NCBI GenBank assembly: GCA_039028155.1
Contig: JBCCIS010000013.1
Span: forward strand, 1 to 64,000
Source: Pseudomonadota bacterium
Lineage (GTDB): Bacteria > Pseudomonadota > Alphaproteobacteria > SP197
Direction of reading: 5' to 3'
DNA length: 64,000 nt
Position 1 is the first letter of the stretch, and the number at the start of each line of letters is the position of its first letter. A model generated the notes under the pieces. The model ran no database searches and was not told the DNA's origin. It was given only the letters and a program-made list of their open reading frames with translations. The translations under genes were made by a program, and so were the position numbers. Positions 7,009 through 15,285 of the stretch are shown piece by piece.

Positions 7009-8435
7009 AGAGGCACCGGCGATTGATCGAAGTCCTCGGTCGCCAGAATGCCTTCTCGTCCGCCCAGTGCTGCGATGCGCTCTGCCTGATCGGCGAACGC
7101 CCGGCGGTTGGCGTCGTCGGGGTCGACGACGGTCCTGAGCGCCGCCTCGCACTGGGCGCGTATCGCCTGATGCTCGGGGCTTGTGCCAAGGTCGTTGGCC
7201 TCGAACGGATCGGATTCCAGATCGTAGAGCTGCGGCGCATAGCCGGGATAGGCGATGTACTTCCAGCGGCCCATGCGGATCATGAACATGCCGGTGATGG
7301 AACCGCCGTCATGATACTCGCTGAGCAGGGTGCGTCCGTGCCGCTCGCCGTTGGCGATGCCGATCAGTGAGCGGCCGGGCAGATTGTGGTCGTCGTCGGA
7401 CAGGCCGAGGCCGGTGGCGTCCAACACCGTCTGATGAACGTCGACCAGCGAAACCGGATCGTCACAGACCTGACCTTCAGGAATGCCGGGGCCAGTGGCC
7501 AGCATGGGGATCGCCGCAGCCTCCTCATACATCACGCACTTCGTCCACAGTCCGTGATTGCCGGCCAGTTCACCGTGGTCGCTGGAATACAAGATGACTG
7601 TGTTGTCCGCCTGGCCCGACGCTTCGAGCGCGGCCAACACTTTGCCGATCTGATCGTCGAGAAAGGAGCACAGGCCCAGGTAGCTCGCCTTGGCGACCAG
7701 GCGCGTGTGGTCGTCGAAGAAGTCGTCGTAGTTCATGAAACGATGCATCGCCTCAAGGACCGGATGCTTCGGCCGTTCATCCGGCGCGTTAAGGCGCGGC
7801 GGATCGATGCGGTCGAGCGGATAGAGATCGTAGAACTCCTGCGGCACGATCAAGGGATAGTGCGGGGTGACGAACGAGGCATAGAGTACCCAGGGTTTGT
7901 CACCGATCTTCGGCGCTTCGTCGCGAAGCCAACGGCAGGTCTCCTCGCCGACGCGCATGTCGTAGCGGTTATAGTCGCAAAGGCCCGGGCCGATTTCCTC
8001 GGCGAAGTGGGCGGCGTTGTTCCACGCCGAGCCGTCGCGGCCCAACAGGCCGCGCACCCAGCCGATGCCGTTCTTCACATGCAGCGGCATGATTTCTTCG
8101 TCGAAGCCGTTATCGTCGTCGGCACTGCGGTAATGCAGCTTGCCGATCGAGACCACCCGGTGGCCCTCGTCGATCAGGCGGTGGCCCCAGCCCTTGACGC
8201 TGCCATCATAGGGCTGCGCGTTCGACCAGAAGCCGATGTCGTGGACGTAGCGGCCGGTAGCGATTGACGCACGGGCGGGCACGCAGATCGGCGAAGGCGT
8301 CACCGCCTGGGTGAAGCGCGTCCCCTTGGCCGCCAGCTTATCCAGATTGGGTGTGTGGACCTGGCCGCCGTAACATCCGGCGCCTTCGCGCAGATGTTCG
8401 TCGGATATCAAGATCAAGACATTACGGCCGGCCAT
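7005..8435 (-). CDS. Type I sulfatase (arylsulfatase/choline-sulfatase-like)
   Basis: 476-aa alkaline phosphatase-superfamily sulfatase. The formylglycine motif C-x-P-x-R is seen as ICVPARASIATGRY (residues about 51-64). Metal-binding residues are in LILISDEH near the N-terminus and in YSSDHGELAGNHGLW. No signal peptide is evident, so it is probably cytoplasmic like bacterial choline sulfatases. It would hydrolyse a sulfate ester, but the substrate is not determined. GGAGAA precedes the ATG at 8435; an in-frame GTG lies one codon upstream at 8438. Its stop overlaps the start of the binding-protein gene, predicting translational coupling. No formylglycine-generating enzyme is in the window. 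Confidence 0.9.
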   Translation of the reverse strand: MAGRNVLILISDEHLREGAGCYGGQVHTPNLDKLAAKGTRFTQAVTPSPICVPARASIATGRYVHDIGFWSNAQPYDGSVKGWGHRLIDEGHRVVSIGKLHYRSADDDNGFDEEIMPLHVKNGIGWVRGLLGRDGSAWNNAAHFAEEIGPGLCDYNRYDMRVGEETCRWLRDEAPKIGDKPWVLYASFVTPHYPLIVPQEFYDLYPLDRIDPPRLNAPDERPKHPVLEAMHRFMNYDDFFDDHTRLVAKASYLGLCSFLDDQIGKVLAALEASGQADNTVILYSSDHGELAGNHGLWTKCVMYEEAAAIPMLATGPGIPEGQVCDDPVSLVDVHQTVLDATGLGLSDDDHNLPGRSLIGIANGERHGRTLLSEYHDGGSITGMFMIRMGRWKYIAYPGYAPQLYDLESDPFEANDLGTSPEHQAIRAQCEAALRTVVDPDDANRRAFADQAERIAALGGREGILATEDFDQSPVPL

Positions 8436-8662
8436 CACGTGTTCTCCAGTAAACTCGGATCTCTTCCGTTAACACGAAAAGTCCACCGCTGGTCAATTGT
8501 CCAACTGATACCAAAGAGCAGTGTTTAGAAGACTTGTAAGTCTCAAACGCAAAACAATCCAAGGTACTTGCCATTCCCGCCTATTCGTGGTTTGACTGCG
8601 ACCAACAAGAAGAACGGTCGACCACACCGGCGACCAAAAAAAGGTGAGTTTGGGAGGAACGC
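8436..8662. promoter_or_regulatory. Divergent promoter region, sulfatase versus amino acid ABC operon
   Basis: About 225 bp, more AT-rich than its surroundings, between two diverging operons. A 14-bp dyad, AGACTTGTAAGTCT, at 8530-8543 is the best operator candidate. No convincing -35/-10 pair was fixed by eye. Confidence 0.4.
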
Positions 8663-9430
8663 ATGGCCGAGGCGGCGCTCGTCGTCAACGACCTTCATAA
8701 GAGTTTTGGTGCATTGGAAGTCCTCAAGGGTGTGTCGATGACGGCGCACGAAGGGGATGTCATTGCGATGATCGGCTCAAGCGGCTCGGGCAAGAGCACG
8801 TTTTTGCGCTGCATCAATCTGCTTGAGGTGCCCAATGCCGGCGAGGTCTTTGTCGCCGGTGAGCTCATTCGCATGACGACAAACCGGCACGGCGCGCCGA
8901 TGCCGGAGGATTCGCGCCAGGTCGACCGCATCCGCTCGAAGCTCGGCATGGTGTTTCAGCAGTTCAATCTGTGGTCTCACATGACGGTGTTGCAAAACGT
9001 TATGGAAGCGCCGGTGCATGTCTTGAAACGGCCCAAGAAGGAGGCCGAGGAACAGGCCAAGGCAATCCTGGCCAAGGTCGGCTTGGCCGACAAGTTCGAT
9101 GATTATCCAGCCCACCTTTCCGGCGGCCAGCAGCAGCGTGCGGCGATCGCCCGCGCACTCGCCGTCGATCCCGATGTTCTTCTGTTCGACGAACCGACGT
9201 CCGCTCTCGACCCCGAGCTGGTCGGCGAGGTGCTGCGCGTCATGCGGCAACTGGCGGAAGAGGGACGCACTATGGTCGTGGTGACCCATGAAATGGGTTT
9301 CGCGCGCGAGGTCTCGTCGGAGGTTATCTTCTTGCACGAAGGCCGCGTCGAAGAGCACGGCCCGCCGAAGGACATCTTCGAGGGTCAAAAATCAGAACGG
9401 TTCCGGCAGTTCTTGGCGAGCAATCTCTAA
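8663..9430 (+). CDS. Polar amino acid ABC transporter ATP-binding protein (HisP/ArtP type)
   Basis: 255-aa ABC ATPase. Walker [10 protein letters not shown] (near residue 38), Q-loop [11 protein letters not shown], signature [15 protein letters not shown], Walker [12 protein letters not shown] and the H-loop [11 protein letters not shown] are all present. The [17 protein letters not shown] segment is characteristic of the histidine/arginine/octopine subgroup. It powers import through the two permeases encoded downstream. GGAGGA lies 5 bp before the ATG. First gene of a four-gene operon, divergent from the sulfatase. Confidence 0.95.
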   Translation: MAEAALVVNDLHKSFGALEVLKGVSMTAHEGDVIAMIGSSGSGKSTFLRCINLLEVPNAGEVFVAGELIRMTTNRHGAPMPEDSRQVDRIRSKLGMVFQQFNLWSHMTVLQNVMEAPVHVLKRPKKEAEEQAKAILAKVGLADKFDDYPAHLSGGQQQRAAIARALAVDPDVLLFDEPTSALDPELVGEVLRVMRQLAEEGRTMVVVTHEMGFAREVSSEVIFLHEGRVEEHGPPKDIFEGQKSERFRQFLASNL

Positions 9431-9490
9431 GCCGGTTCTTCTGGGGGCAGTTAAATTGGCATCATGTTTGAGAGCAAAAGGAGGATATCC

Positions 9491-10285
9491 ATGAAATCTC
9501 TCTTCAAGGCGGCCGCATTCGCCGCCGCATTCGGGTTCGCGGCCAGTGCCGCGCAGGCGCAGGATGTCGTGCGCATCGGTACGGAAGGCGCTTACCCTCC
9601 ATTCAACTATATCGATGAAAACGGCGACCTCGTCGGATTCGATATCGATATCGCCAACGCGCTGTGCGACGCCGCAGGCTATGAGTGCGTTTTTGTCGTG
9701 CAGGATTGGGACGGTATCATCCCGGGTCTTCTTGCCGAGAAGTACGACGCCATCATCGCGTCCATGTCGATCACGGCCGAGCGTGCCGAGGTCGTCGACT
9801 TCACGAACAAGTACTATTCGACGCCCGCCAAATTCATCAAGGAAAAGGGCGTGGATCTGACGATTCCCGAAGACGTCGCCGCGGCGAACGATATCCTGTC
9901 GGGCATGAAGGTCGGCGTGCAGCGCGCGACCATCCACGAGAACTTCATCCGCGACAATTTCCCGGACGTCGAAGTTGTGGTCTATGCCACTCAGGATGAA
10001 GCCAATCTTGACCTGGCCAACGGCCGCGTCGATCTGGTGATGGCTGACTCGGTTGCGCTGAAGGAAGGTTTCCTGGTGACGGACGAGGGCGCGGGTTTTG
10101 AGTTTGTCGGCCCCGACTATGACGATCCGCGCTGGCATGGCGATGGCGCCGGTATCGCCATCCGCCAGGGCGAGCAGGATCTGGTCGACGGCTTCAACGC
10201 CGCGATCGTACAGATCCGTTCCGACGGTACCTATCAGGCGATCCAGGACGAGTACTTCGACTTCAACGTCTATGGTGCGGAGTAA
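9491..10285 (+). CDS. Polar amino acid ABC transporter substrate-binding protein (HisJ/ArtJ type)
   Basis: 264-aa family 3 binding protein. Signal peptide MKSLFKAAAFAAAFGFAASAAQAQ is followed by VVRIGTEGAYPPFNYIDENGDLVGFDIDIANALC, where the pocket Tyr/Phe and Asp residues of lysine-arginine-ornithine binding proteins lie. The EKYDAIIASMSIT and DLANGRVDLVMADS blocks also fit the family. It captures an amino acid, probably basic or an opine-like derivative, in the periplasm. The ATG at 9491 follows AGGAGGA; an in-frame ATG at 9464 is ignored because it would bury the signal peptide. Second gene of the operon. Confidence 0.92.
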   Translation: MKSLFKAAAFAAAFGFAASAAQAQDVVRIGTEGAYPPFNYIDENGDLVGFDIDIANALCDAAGYECVFVVQDWDGIIPGLLAEKYDAIIASMSITAERAEVVDFTNKYYSTPAKFIKEKGVDLTIPEDVAAANDILSGMKVGVQRATIHENFIRDNFPDVEVVVYATQDEANLDLANGRVDLVMADSVALKEGFLVTDEGAGFEFVGPDYDDPRWHGDGAGIAIRQGEQDLVDGFNAAIVQIRSDGTYQAIQDEYFDFNVYGAE

Positions 10286-10309
10286 GGCGTAGGGTTCTCG
10301 CCGATCAGT

Positions 10310-10360
10310 GGCGCGTCCCTTCACACGGTCTGTGAAACACGAGACTGGTGAGGGGACGCC
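10310..10360 (+). terminator. Hairpin cluster between binding protein and permease genes
   Basis: Outer arms GGCGCGTCCCTTCAC (10310-10324) and GTGAGGGGACGCC (10348-10360) pair with small bulges. An alternative inner stem TTCACA-CGGTC-TGTGAA spans 10320-10336. Such structures between a binding-protein gene and its permease often stabilise or attenuate, raising binding protein over permease. Confidence 0.5.
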
Positions 10361-10406
10361 GCCCTTTCTGTCCTGATCGTCATCGAACCCATAGCCGGAG
10401 TTTCGC

Positions 10407-11105
10407 GTGGGCGGGCTGTTCGATCTGAAAGGTTATGGCTGGATGTTGTGGGAGGGTCTGCAAATGACCCTTCTGATCGGCGTCTGTGCGTTGGTCCTGG
10501 CCATTATCATGGGTCTTTTGGGTGCGTGGGGTAAACTGGCCAAGAACCGCGTCGCCAACACTGTCGCCAACATCTACACCACAGTCATCCGCGGCATTCC
10601 CGAACTGATCCTTCTGCTGGTGATCTTTTACGGTACGCCGACTTTGGTGCAGAATCTGGCCGACCGTATCGGCTATGACATCATCATCGACTTCAATCCG
10701 TTCGTCGCCGGTGTCCTGACGCTGGGCTTCATCTATGGCGCCTTCGCGACCGAGGTGTTTCGCGGCGCGTTCCTGGCCATCGACAAGGGCCAGGCGGAGG
10801 CGGCGCATGCCATGGGCATGCACAAGATGCTGACCTTCCGGCGCATCCTGCTGCCGCAGATCTGGCGCTTCGCGCTGCCTGGTCTGGGCAATGTCTGGAT
10901 GGTGCTGATCAAGGCGACGGCGCTGGTCTCGGTCATCCAACTCGACGAACTCATGCGCATGACGTTCATCGCCGTCGGCGCGACCAGGCTGCCGTTCTCG
11001 TTCTATTTTGCGGCCTCGCTGATGTATCTGGGCATCACGGTCTTCTCCATGCTCGGCCAGCAGCGGATCGAGGCCTGGGCCAACCGCGGCGTCAGGCGGG
11101 CCTGA
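10407..11105 (+). CDS. Polar amino acid ABC transporter permease (HisQ/ArtQ type)
   Basis: 232-aa His/Glu/Gln/Arg/opine permease. It begins KGYGWMLWEGLQMTLLIGV, contains IRGIPELILLLVIFYG, and carries the EAA loop EAAHAMGMHKMLTFRRILLPQIWRFALPG that docks on the ATPase. The gene starts at a GTG (10407) with CGGAG about 6 bp upstream. The next permease starts 4 bp after its stop, so the two are probably translated together as a heterodimeric channel. Confidence 0.92.
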   Translation: MGGLFDLKGYGWMLWEGLQMTLLIGVCALVLAIIMGLLGAWGKLAKNRVANTVANIYTTVIRGIPELILLLVIFYGTPTLVQNLADRIGYDIIIDFNPFVAGVLTLGFIYGAFATEVFRGAFLAIDKGQAEAAHAMGMHKMLTFRRILLPQIWRFALPGLGNVWMVLIKATALVSVIQLDELMRMTFIAVGATRLPFSFYFAASLMYLGITVFSMLGQQRIEAWANRGVRRA

Positions 11106-11109
11106 GGTC

Positions 11110-11844
11110 ATGGATTATCAGATCATCATCGACAGCATCCCCGCGCTCTTCGGCGGGCTCGGCCTGACGGTCCAGATCACGGCGATCGCGCTCTTCCTGG
11201 GTTTCGTGCTCGCCATACCGCTCGGTATGCTGCGCGTGTCCCACAACCCACTGATGTGGACGCCGGTCTACGGCTATATCTTCTTCTTCCGTGGCACGCC
11301 GCTTTTGGTGCAGATCTTCCTGATCTATTACGGCAGCGGCCAGTTCCGCCCGTTCTTTCAGGACATGGGGCTGTGGACCCTGTTCCGCGAAGCCTATTTC
11401 TGCGCGCTGCTGACCTTGACGCTGAACACCGCGGCCTACACGGCGGAGATCTTCCGCGGCGCAATCCGCGCGGTGCCCCATGGCGAGGTCGAGGCCGCTA
11501 GGGCATGCGGCATGTCAGGCTGGCTGCTCTATCGGCGCATCATCCTGCCCAAGGCGCTGCGTCTGGCGCTGCCGGCCTATTCGAACGAGGTCGTGTTTCT
11601 GTTCCAGTCGACGTCGCTGGTCTCGATCATCACGCTGATGGATCTGACCGGTGTCGCCCGCGTGATCGTGGCACGCACCTTCGATGTCTACGAGATCTAT
11701 ATCACCGCCGGCATCATGTACCTGGTGGTGACCTACGGCATCCTTTGGGTCTTCAAGACCGTCGAGCACAAGCTCTCCGGCCACCTGCGCGGCCGCCAGG
11801 AAGACAAACAATCCATGACCGAGGCGCTGGATATCAGGGTCTAA
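11110..11844 (+). CDS. Polar amino acid ABC transporter permease (HisM/ArtM type)
   Basis: 244-aa partner permease. It has IPALFGGLGLTVQITAIAL, FFFRGTPLLVQIFLIYYG and the EAA loop EAARACGMSGWLLYRRIILPKALRLALPA. With the preceding permease it forms the membrane channel of the amino acid importer. It is 12 residues longer than its partner and ends in a polar tail (GRQEDKQSMTEALDIRV). It is the last transport gene of the operon. Confidence 0.92.
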   Translation: MDYQIIIDSIPALFGGLGLTVQITAIALFLGFVLAIPLGMLRVSHNPLMWTPVYGYIFFFRGTPLLVQIFLIYYGSGQFRPFFQDMGLWTLFREAYFCALLTLTLNTAAYTAEIFRGAIRAVPHGEVEAARACGMSGWLLYRRIILPKALRLALPAYSNEVVFLFQSTSLVSIITLMDLTGVARVIVARTFDVYEIYITAGIMYLVVTYGILWVFKTVEHKLSGHLRGRQEDKQSMTEALDIRV

Positions 11845-11962
11845 CGGCGTTCCTGGCGGCAGGTTACGCGGAAAACGAGTTGGCGACGGGGCCTCGGCGC
11901 TCTAGGCTCAAGGCTGCTCTCTTGAATGGGGCCAACGTGATGTTGATTGAGGAGGAGCAAGG

Positions 11963-12253
11963 ATGGCGTTCACGCAGACGCACGATATTCAAGGCACATT
12001 GGATGAATGTCTTCGAGAGATGATCTCGGCGCTTGGGCACCGCGATTTCGAGGTCAAAGGCGACGAAATCACCGTGCGCGACGGCGACAAGACATTCGTC
12101 ATCTCGCTTGCCTATGAAGGCGACCGCAAGCTCGGTTCGCTCAACCTGCCGATGACCCATGTGGAGTGCGTGTGCTCCGGTTGTTCGGAAGACGAAGCCG
12201 CCGCGTTCCAGGCCGAAATTGCCAAACACATGATGCGCGCCGGCGGCGGCTAG
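11963..12253 (+). CDS. Small conserved-looking hypothetical protein with a Cys cluster (96 aa)
   Basis: Not recognised. The sequence has a helical, acidic N-terminus, a central EVKGDEITVRDGDKTFVISLAYEGDRKLG that looks like beta strands, and THVECVCSGCSEDEAAAF, a C-x-C-x-x-C cluster that could bind a metal or be redox-active. It ends MMRAGGG. GGAGGAGCAAGG gives a strong ribosome site before the ATG at 11963. It lies 118 bp after the amino acid transporter operon in the same direction and is followed by a hairpin, so it is probably expressed. Function unknown. Confidence 0.75.
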   Translation: MAFTQTHDIQGTLDECLREMISALGHRDFEVKGDEITVRDGDKTFVISLAYEGDRKLGSLNLPMTHVECVCSGCSEDEAAAFQAEIAKHMMRAGGG

Positions 12254-12277
12254 CCGCGGCGCAGGACGGTTGCACAA

Positions 12278-12308
12278 GGCGCTATGCCGACGAGGTCGGT
12301 GTAGCGCC
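12278..12308 (+). terminator. Terminator-like hairpin after the 96-aa gene
   Basis: GGCGCTATGCCGAC (12278-12291), loop GAG, GTCGGTGTAGCGCC (12295-12308): a 14-bp stem with two adjacent G-T wobbles, 25 bp after the stop. No T-tract follows. Confidence 0.6.
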
Positions 12309-12515
12309 GGCCGCTCCATAAAGCGACCCGAAGAACTCCTTTGTAAGCGCTGATCGTGTGCGGCCGACCCGGCTCAAGGGTCGGGCGCCGCAGCGCGTTA
12401 CTAGCCAGGAACACTCTACCATCACCCTGGATCCGGTGAGGCGCATGACGCGCGTCCGGGCCGGGCCGGTGAAGCGCGCCACCACGAGAAGGGGCAGCCG
12501 TGACAGTCGGCCGAA

Positions 12516-12555
12516 GTCAAATTGTGATAAATAAATTTGACTTTTGTGCTTAAAG
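12516..12555. promoter_or_regulatory. Operator/promoter candidate for the binding-protein gene at 12632
   Basis: GTCAAATT (12516-12523) and AATTTGAC (12534-12541) form an 8-bp inverted repeat with a 10-bp spacer. It is followed by TTTGTGCTTAAAG (12543-12555). The latter recurs with 12 of 13 identities, in inverse orientation, at 16635-16647 in front of the GntR gene, so a common regulator is plausible. TTGACT at 12537 could be a -35 element. Confidence 0.45.
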
Positions 12556-12631
12556 TTTGATCTAGTTGTTGTCCCAGATATCGTGGGGAATCGCGCACGC
12601 CGTGACGTGCTGTCAGCGAGGGAGGCTGATC

Positions 12632-13765
12632 ATGGGAGCAACAATGGACCCGAAGACGTTTCGCGAAAGGCTGTCGGAGGGCCGCATGGACCGCCGCGAC
12701 CTTCACCGCACATTGGCCGCGGTCGGGCTGAGTATGGTCGCCGTGCCAATGATGTCAGGCGCCGCCCGCGCGGAAGACAAGGACAACCTCTTGGCCATGA
12801 CATGGGCCGGTTATGAGATACCGGAGTTCGTCGGCGAGTATGTCGAGGAACACGGTGCCCAGCCCGAGTACAGCATCTTCGCGACGCAGGATGAGGCGCT
12901 GGCCAAGATCCGCGCCGGCTTTGCCCCGGATACGGTGCATCTGTGCACCACCAAGACGCAGAAGTTCGCCGACGCCGAGGTCATCAAACCGATCGATCTG
13001 GAGCGGGTGCCGCGCTGGAACGACTTGTGGCCGCGCCTGCGCGAGATGAAGGGCGTCAAGCTCGATGACGGCGAGGTCTACATGGTGCCCGTGGATTGGG
13101 GCAGCTCGTCCTTCTGCTATCGCACGGACGTGTTCGAAGGCGAGGGTGAGGAGACTTGGGCATGGTTGTTCGACGATCGCTATGCCGGGCGGGTGGCCAT
13201 GCAGGACGCGATCATGAGCATCGTCGCCGCCGGGCTCGTCGCTGGCTACGACAACCCCTATGTCATGCCGGTCGACGACCTGCCGGAGCTTAAAGACAAA
13301 CTGGTCGATCAACGCGAGAGCGGCATCGTTCGGTTCTATTGGGAGTCGCCGACCGAGTACGTCAATGCGCTCGCCAACGGCGAAGTCGACATCGCGATGT
13401 GTTGGGCCAACGGTGCGATCGAACTGCAGAACCAGGGTATCCCCGTCAAGTACGCCAATCCGAAGGAAGGTGTCGTGACATGGGTGTGCGGCGTCAGCAT
13501 CTCGGCCAACGGCGAAGCGGACGACGAACTGGTCTATGACTTCATCGACGCGATGCTGGCGCCGGAATCAGGCGTCTACATGATCGAGGGCTATGGCCAA
13601 GGCCACAGCAACACGAAGGCCTTCGACATGGTGGCGCCGGAGCGGCTCGCCGAACTCGGTTTCGCCAACCCGTCGGAAATGATGGACACATCCGTTTTCT
13701 CGACCGCCAGTCCGGCACGCGAGGCCTTTGAATCCGTATGGGAAGAGGTCAAGCTGGGTATGTAA
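12632..13765 (+). CDS. Extracellular solute-binding protein, spermidine/putrescine (PotD) type
   Basis: 377-aa family 1-type binding protein. A twin-arginine-like leader, MDRRDLHRTLAAVGLSMVAVP, precedes an alanine-rich cleavage region (SGAARAE), suggesting Tat export of a folded protein. Downstream are LLAMTWAGYEIPEF, VPVDWGSSSFCYRTD and ANGEVDIAMCWANGAI, as in PotD-like proteins. No cognate permease or ATPase is adjacent. The start at 12632 has GGGAGG upstream; the frame is open to 12566 but without a leader. Its neighbours (amidase, PLP decarboxylase, GntR regulator) suggest a nitrogenous organic ligand. Confidence 0.85.
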   Translation: MGATMDPKTFRERLSEGRMDRRDLHRTLAAVGLSMVAVPMMSGAARAEDKDNLLAMTWAGYEIPEFVGEYVEEHGAQPEYSIFATQDEALAKIRAGFAPDTVHLCTTKTQKFADAEVIKPIDLERVPRWNDLWPRLREMKGVKLDDGEVYMVPVDWGSSSFCYRTDVFEGEGEETWAWLFDDRYAGRVAMQDAIMSIVAAGLVAGYDNPYVMPVDDLPELKDKLVDQRESGIVRFYWESPTEYVNALANGEVDIAMCWANGAIELQNQGIPVKYANPKEGVVTWVCGVSISANGEADDELVYDFIDAMLAPESGVYMIEGYGQGHSNTKAFDMVAPERLAELGFANPSEMMDTSVFSTASPAREAFESVWEEVKLGM

Positions 13766-13783
13766 CCGGCGACGCGAAGCGCT

Positions 13784-15235
13784 CTAGCCGGCCGCTACAT
13801 GGATTGGCGGCCGGCGGTTCGCCCATGGCATGGCCTGTTCGATGTCGCGGGCGATGCGGACCAGCGTCGCCTCATCGCCGAAGCGCCCGACAATCTGAAC
13901 GCCGATCGGCAGGTCGCCGCTGCTTTGCGCGACGGGCAGGGATACCGAAGGCTGACCGGTCACGTTAAAGACACCGACGTATTGATAGAAGGCGGCGTCC
14001 GCATCCATCCATTCCTTGGCAGAGAAGGTGTCGTTGGTCGTTGAATAGACGCCACCGTTGGGTGGTGCCGTGGTCGGCATGGTCGGCGTCAGCAGAATAT
14101 CGAACGGCGCAACCGCTTCGCCAACGTCGGCACGCATCTTACGCACGGCCTCGTGCACACGGGCGGATACGGCGAGCGGCAGGTCTTTGCTGTGTTCGTA
14201 GAGTTTCAAGTTGATCGGCTCCAGCGTGTCGGGGCCGATCTCACGACCCATCGCCTTGGCGGCATCGCCGAGGGTACTGGCGCCGAGCGCCGACATGTCC
14301 AGAAGGATGTTGCCATAGTCTGCAGCGTCGAAAGGCGGATCGATGTCGTCAACATGATGACCCATCGTCTCGAGAGTGTTCGCAGTCCTTTCGATGGCGG
14401 CGACCACATCGGTTTCGCATTCGACAGCACCCCACTTTGTCAGGGCGACGCCGACGCGCAGCCGGGCCGTTGGTTGATCAAGCTCGGCGCTATAGGGGCG
14501 GTCCGGCTGAACAATGATGAAGGGGTCGCCGGGGCTGGGACCGGACAGGATGTCGAGCGCCGCCGCCATGTCGCGAACGGTACGGCACAGAACGAAGTTG
14601 CGGGCCAGGCCGAACTTGGTGTCCTGGCGGTCGGGTCCGCCGGAGATCCGCCCCCTTGACGGGTTGAGTCCGACAAGACCGCACCACGATGCCGGTGTGC
14701 GGATCGAGCCGCCGCCGTCTCCGCCATGGGCCAACGGCACGATGCCCGCCGCGACAGCCGCGGCCGACCCCGCGGAGGAACCACCCGAGGTCAAGGCGGT
14801 GTTCCAGGGGTTACCGGTCACGCCATGAAGGATGGAATCGCTGAAGCCGGACGTGCCGAACTCCGGTGCCGTGGTTCGTCCGAGCGTGCGCAAGCCACCC
14901 TGACGGGCGCGCTGGAAGAAGTAGCTGTCGACGGCTGCCCGCTGGCCTTCGAACAACCGGCTTCCGCGCTCCTGAAGACGCCCGGCTTCGGCGGGGCCAA
15001 GGTCTTTGCGCAGGAACGGTACGCCTTGCAGCAGGCCCGTATCGGACCCGCCGGACCCGCCGGACGCAATGGTCTCGGCATCGTCGTAGAACTCGATGAT
15101 CGCGTTGATCTGCGGGTTGACACGGTCATGGGCGTCACGCGCCAGAGTGGCCAGTTCGACCGCCGTCACGTCGCCCGCCCGCACCAAGCGCGCCAAGCCG
15201 ACGGCGTCGTGGCTCGCGTATTCCTCCAGTTTCAA
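13784..15235 (-). CDS. Amidase (amidase signature family)
   Basis: 483-aa amidase with the Ser-cisSer-Lys triad regions: Lys in VPFLRKDLGPAE, the Gly/Ser-rich stretch TSGGSSAGSAAAVAAG, and GGDGGGSIRTPASWCGLVGL. Members hydrolyse carboxamides such as nicotinamide, indoleacetamide or peptide amides to acid plus ammonia; the substrate here is unknown. The only suitable start is a TTG (15233-15235), with AGGGGA about 10 bp upstream. It ends 18 bp from the convergent binding-protein gene and lies 50 bp downstream of the decarboxylase on the same strand, probably in one transcript. Confidence 0.9.
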   Translation of the reverse strand: MKLEEYASHDAVGLARLVRAGDVTAVELATLARDAHDRVNPQINAIIEFYDDAETIASGGSGGSDTGLLQGVPFLRKDLGPAEAGRLQERGSRLFEGQRAAVDSYFFQRARQGGLRTLGRTTAPEFGTSGFSDSILHGVTGNPWNTALTSGGSSAGSAAAVAAGIVPLAHGGDGGGSIRTPASWCGLVGLNPSRGRISGGPDRQDTKFGLARNFVLCRTVRDMAAALDILSGPSPGDPFIIVQPDRPYSAELDQPTARLRVGVALTKWGAVECETDVVAAIERTANTLETMGHHVDDIDPPFDAADYGNILLDMSALGASTLGDAAKAMGREIGPDTLEPINLKLYEHSKDLPLAVSARVHEAVRKMRADVGEAVAPFDILLTPTMPTTAPPNGGVYSTTNDTFSAKEWMDADAAFYQYVGVFNVTGQPSVSLPVAQSSGDLPIGVQIVGRFGDEATLVRIARDIEQAMPWANRRPPIHVAAG

Positions 15236-15285
15236 CGGTCAGCGTCCCCTGTTGGGCATCCAACGTGGAGAGATCATGATGCGGA

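Larger units (their letters stand above)
12254..12631. other. Intergenic region with terminator hairpin and promoter motifs
   Basis: 378 bp without a credible gene. The left part carries the hairpin at 12278-12308. The right part is AT-rich and carries palindromic half-sites (12516-12541) and the motif at 12543-12555 shared with the 16.6-kb promoter. Confidence 0.6.

Noticed and set aside
7009-7152. N-terminal extension of the solute-binding protein
   Set aside because: It is Arg-rich shadow of the sulfatase; the GTG at 7008 gives a proper signal peptide and stop-start overlap.
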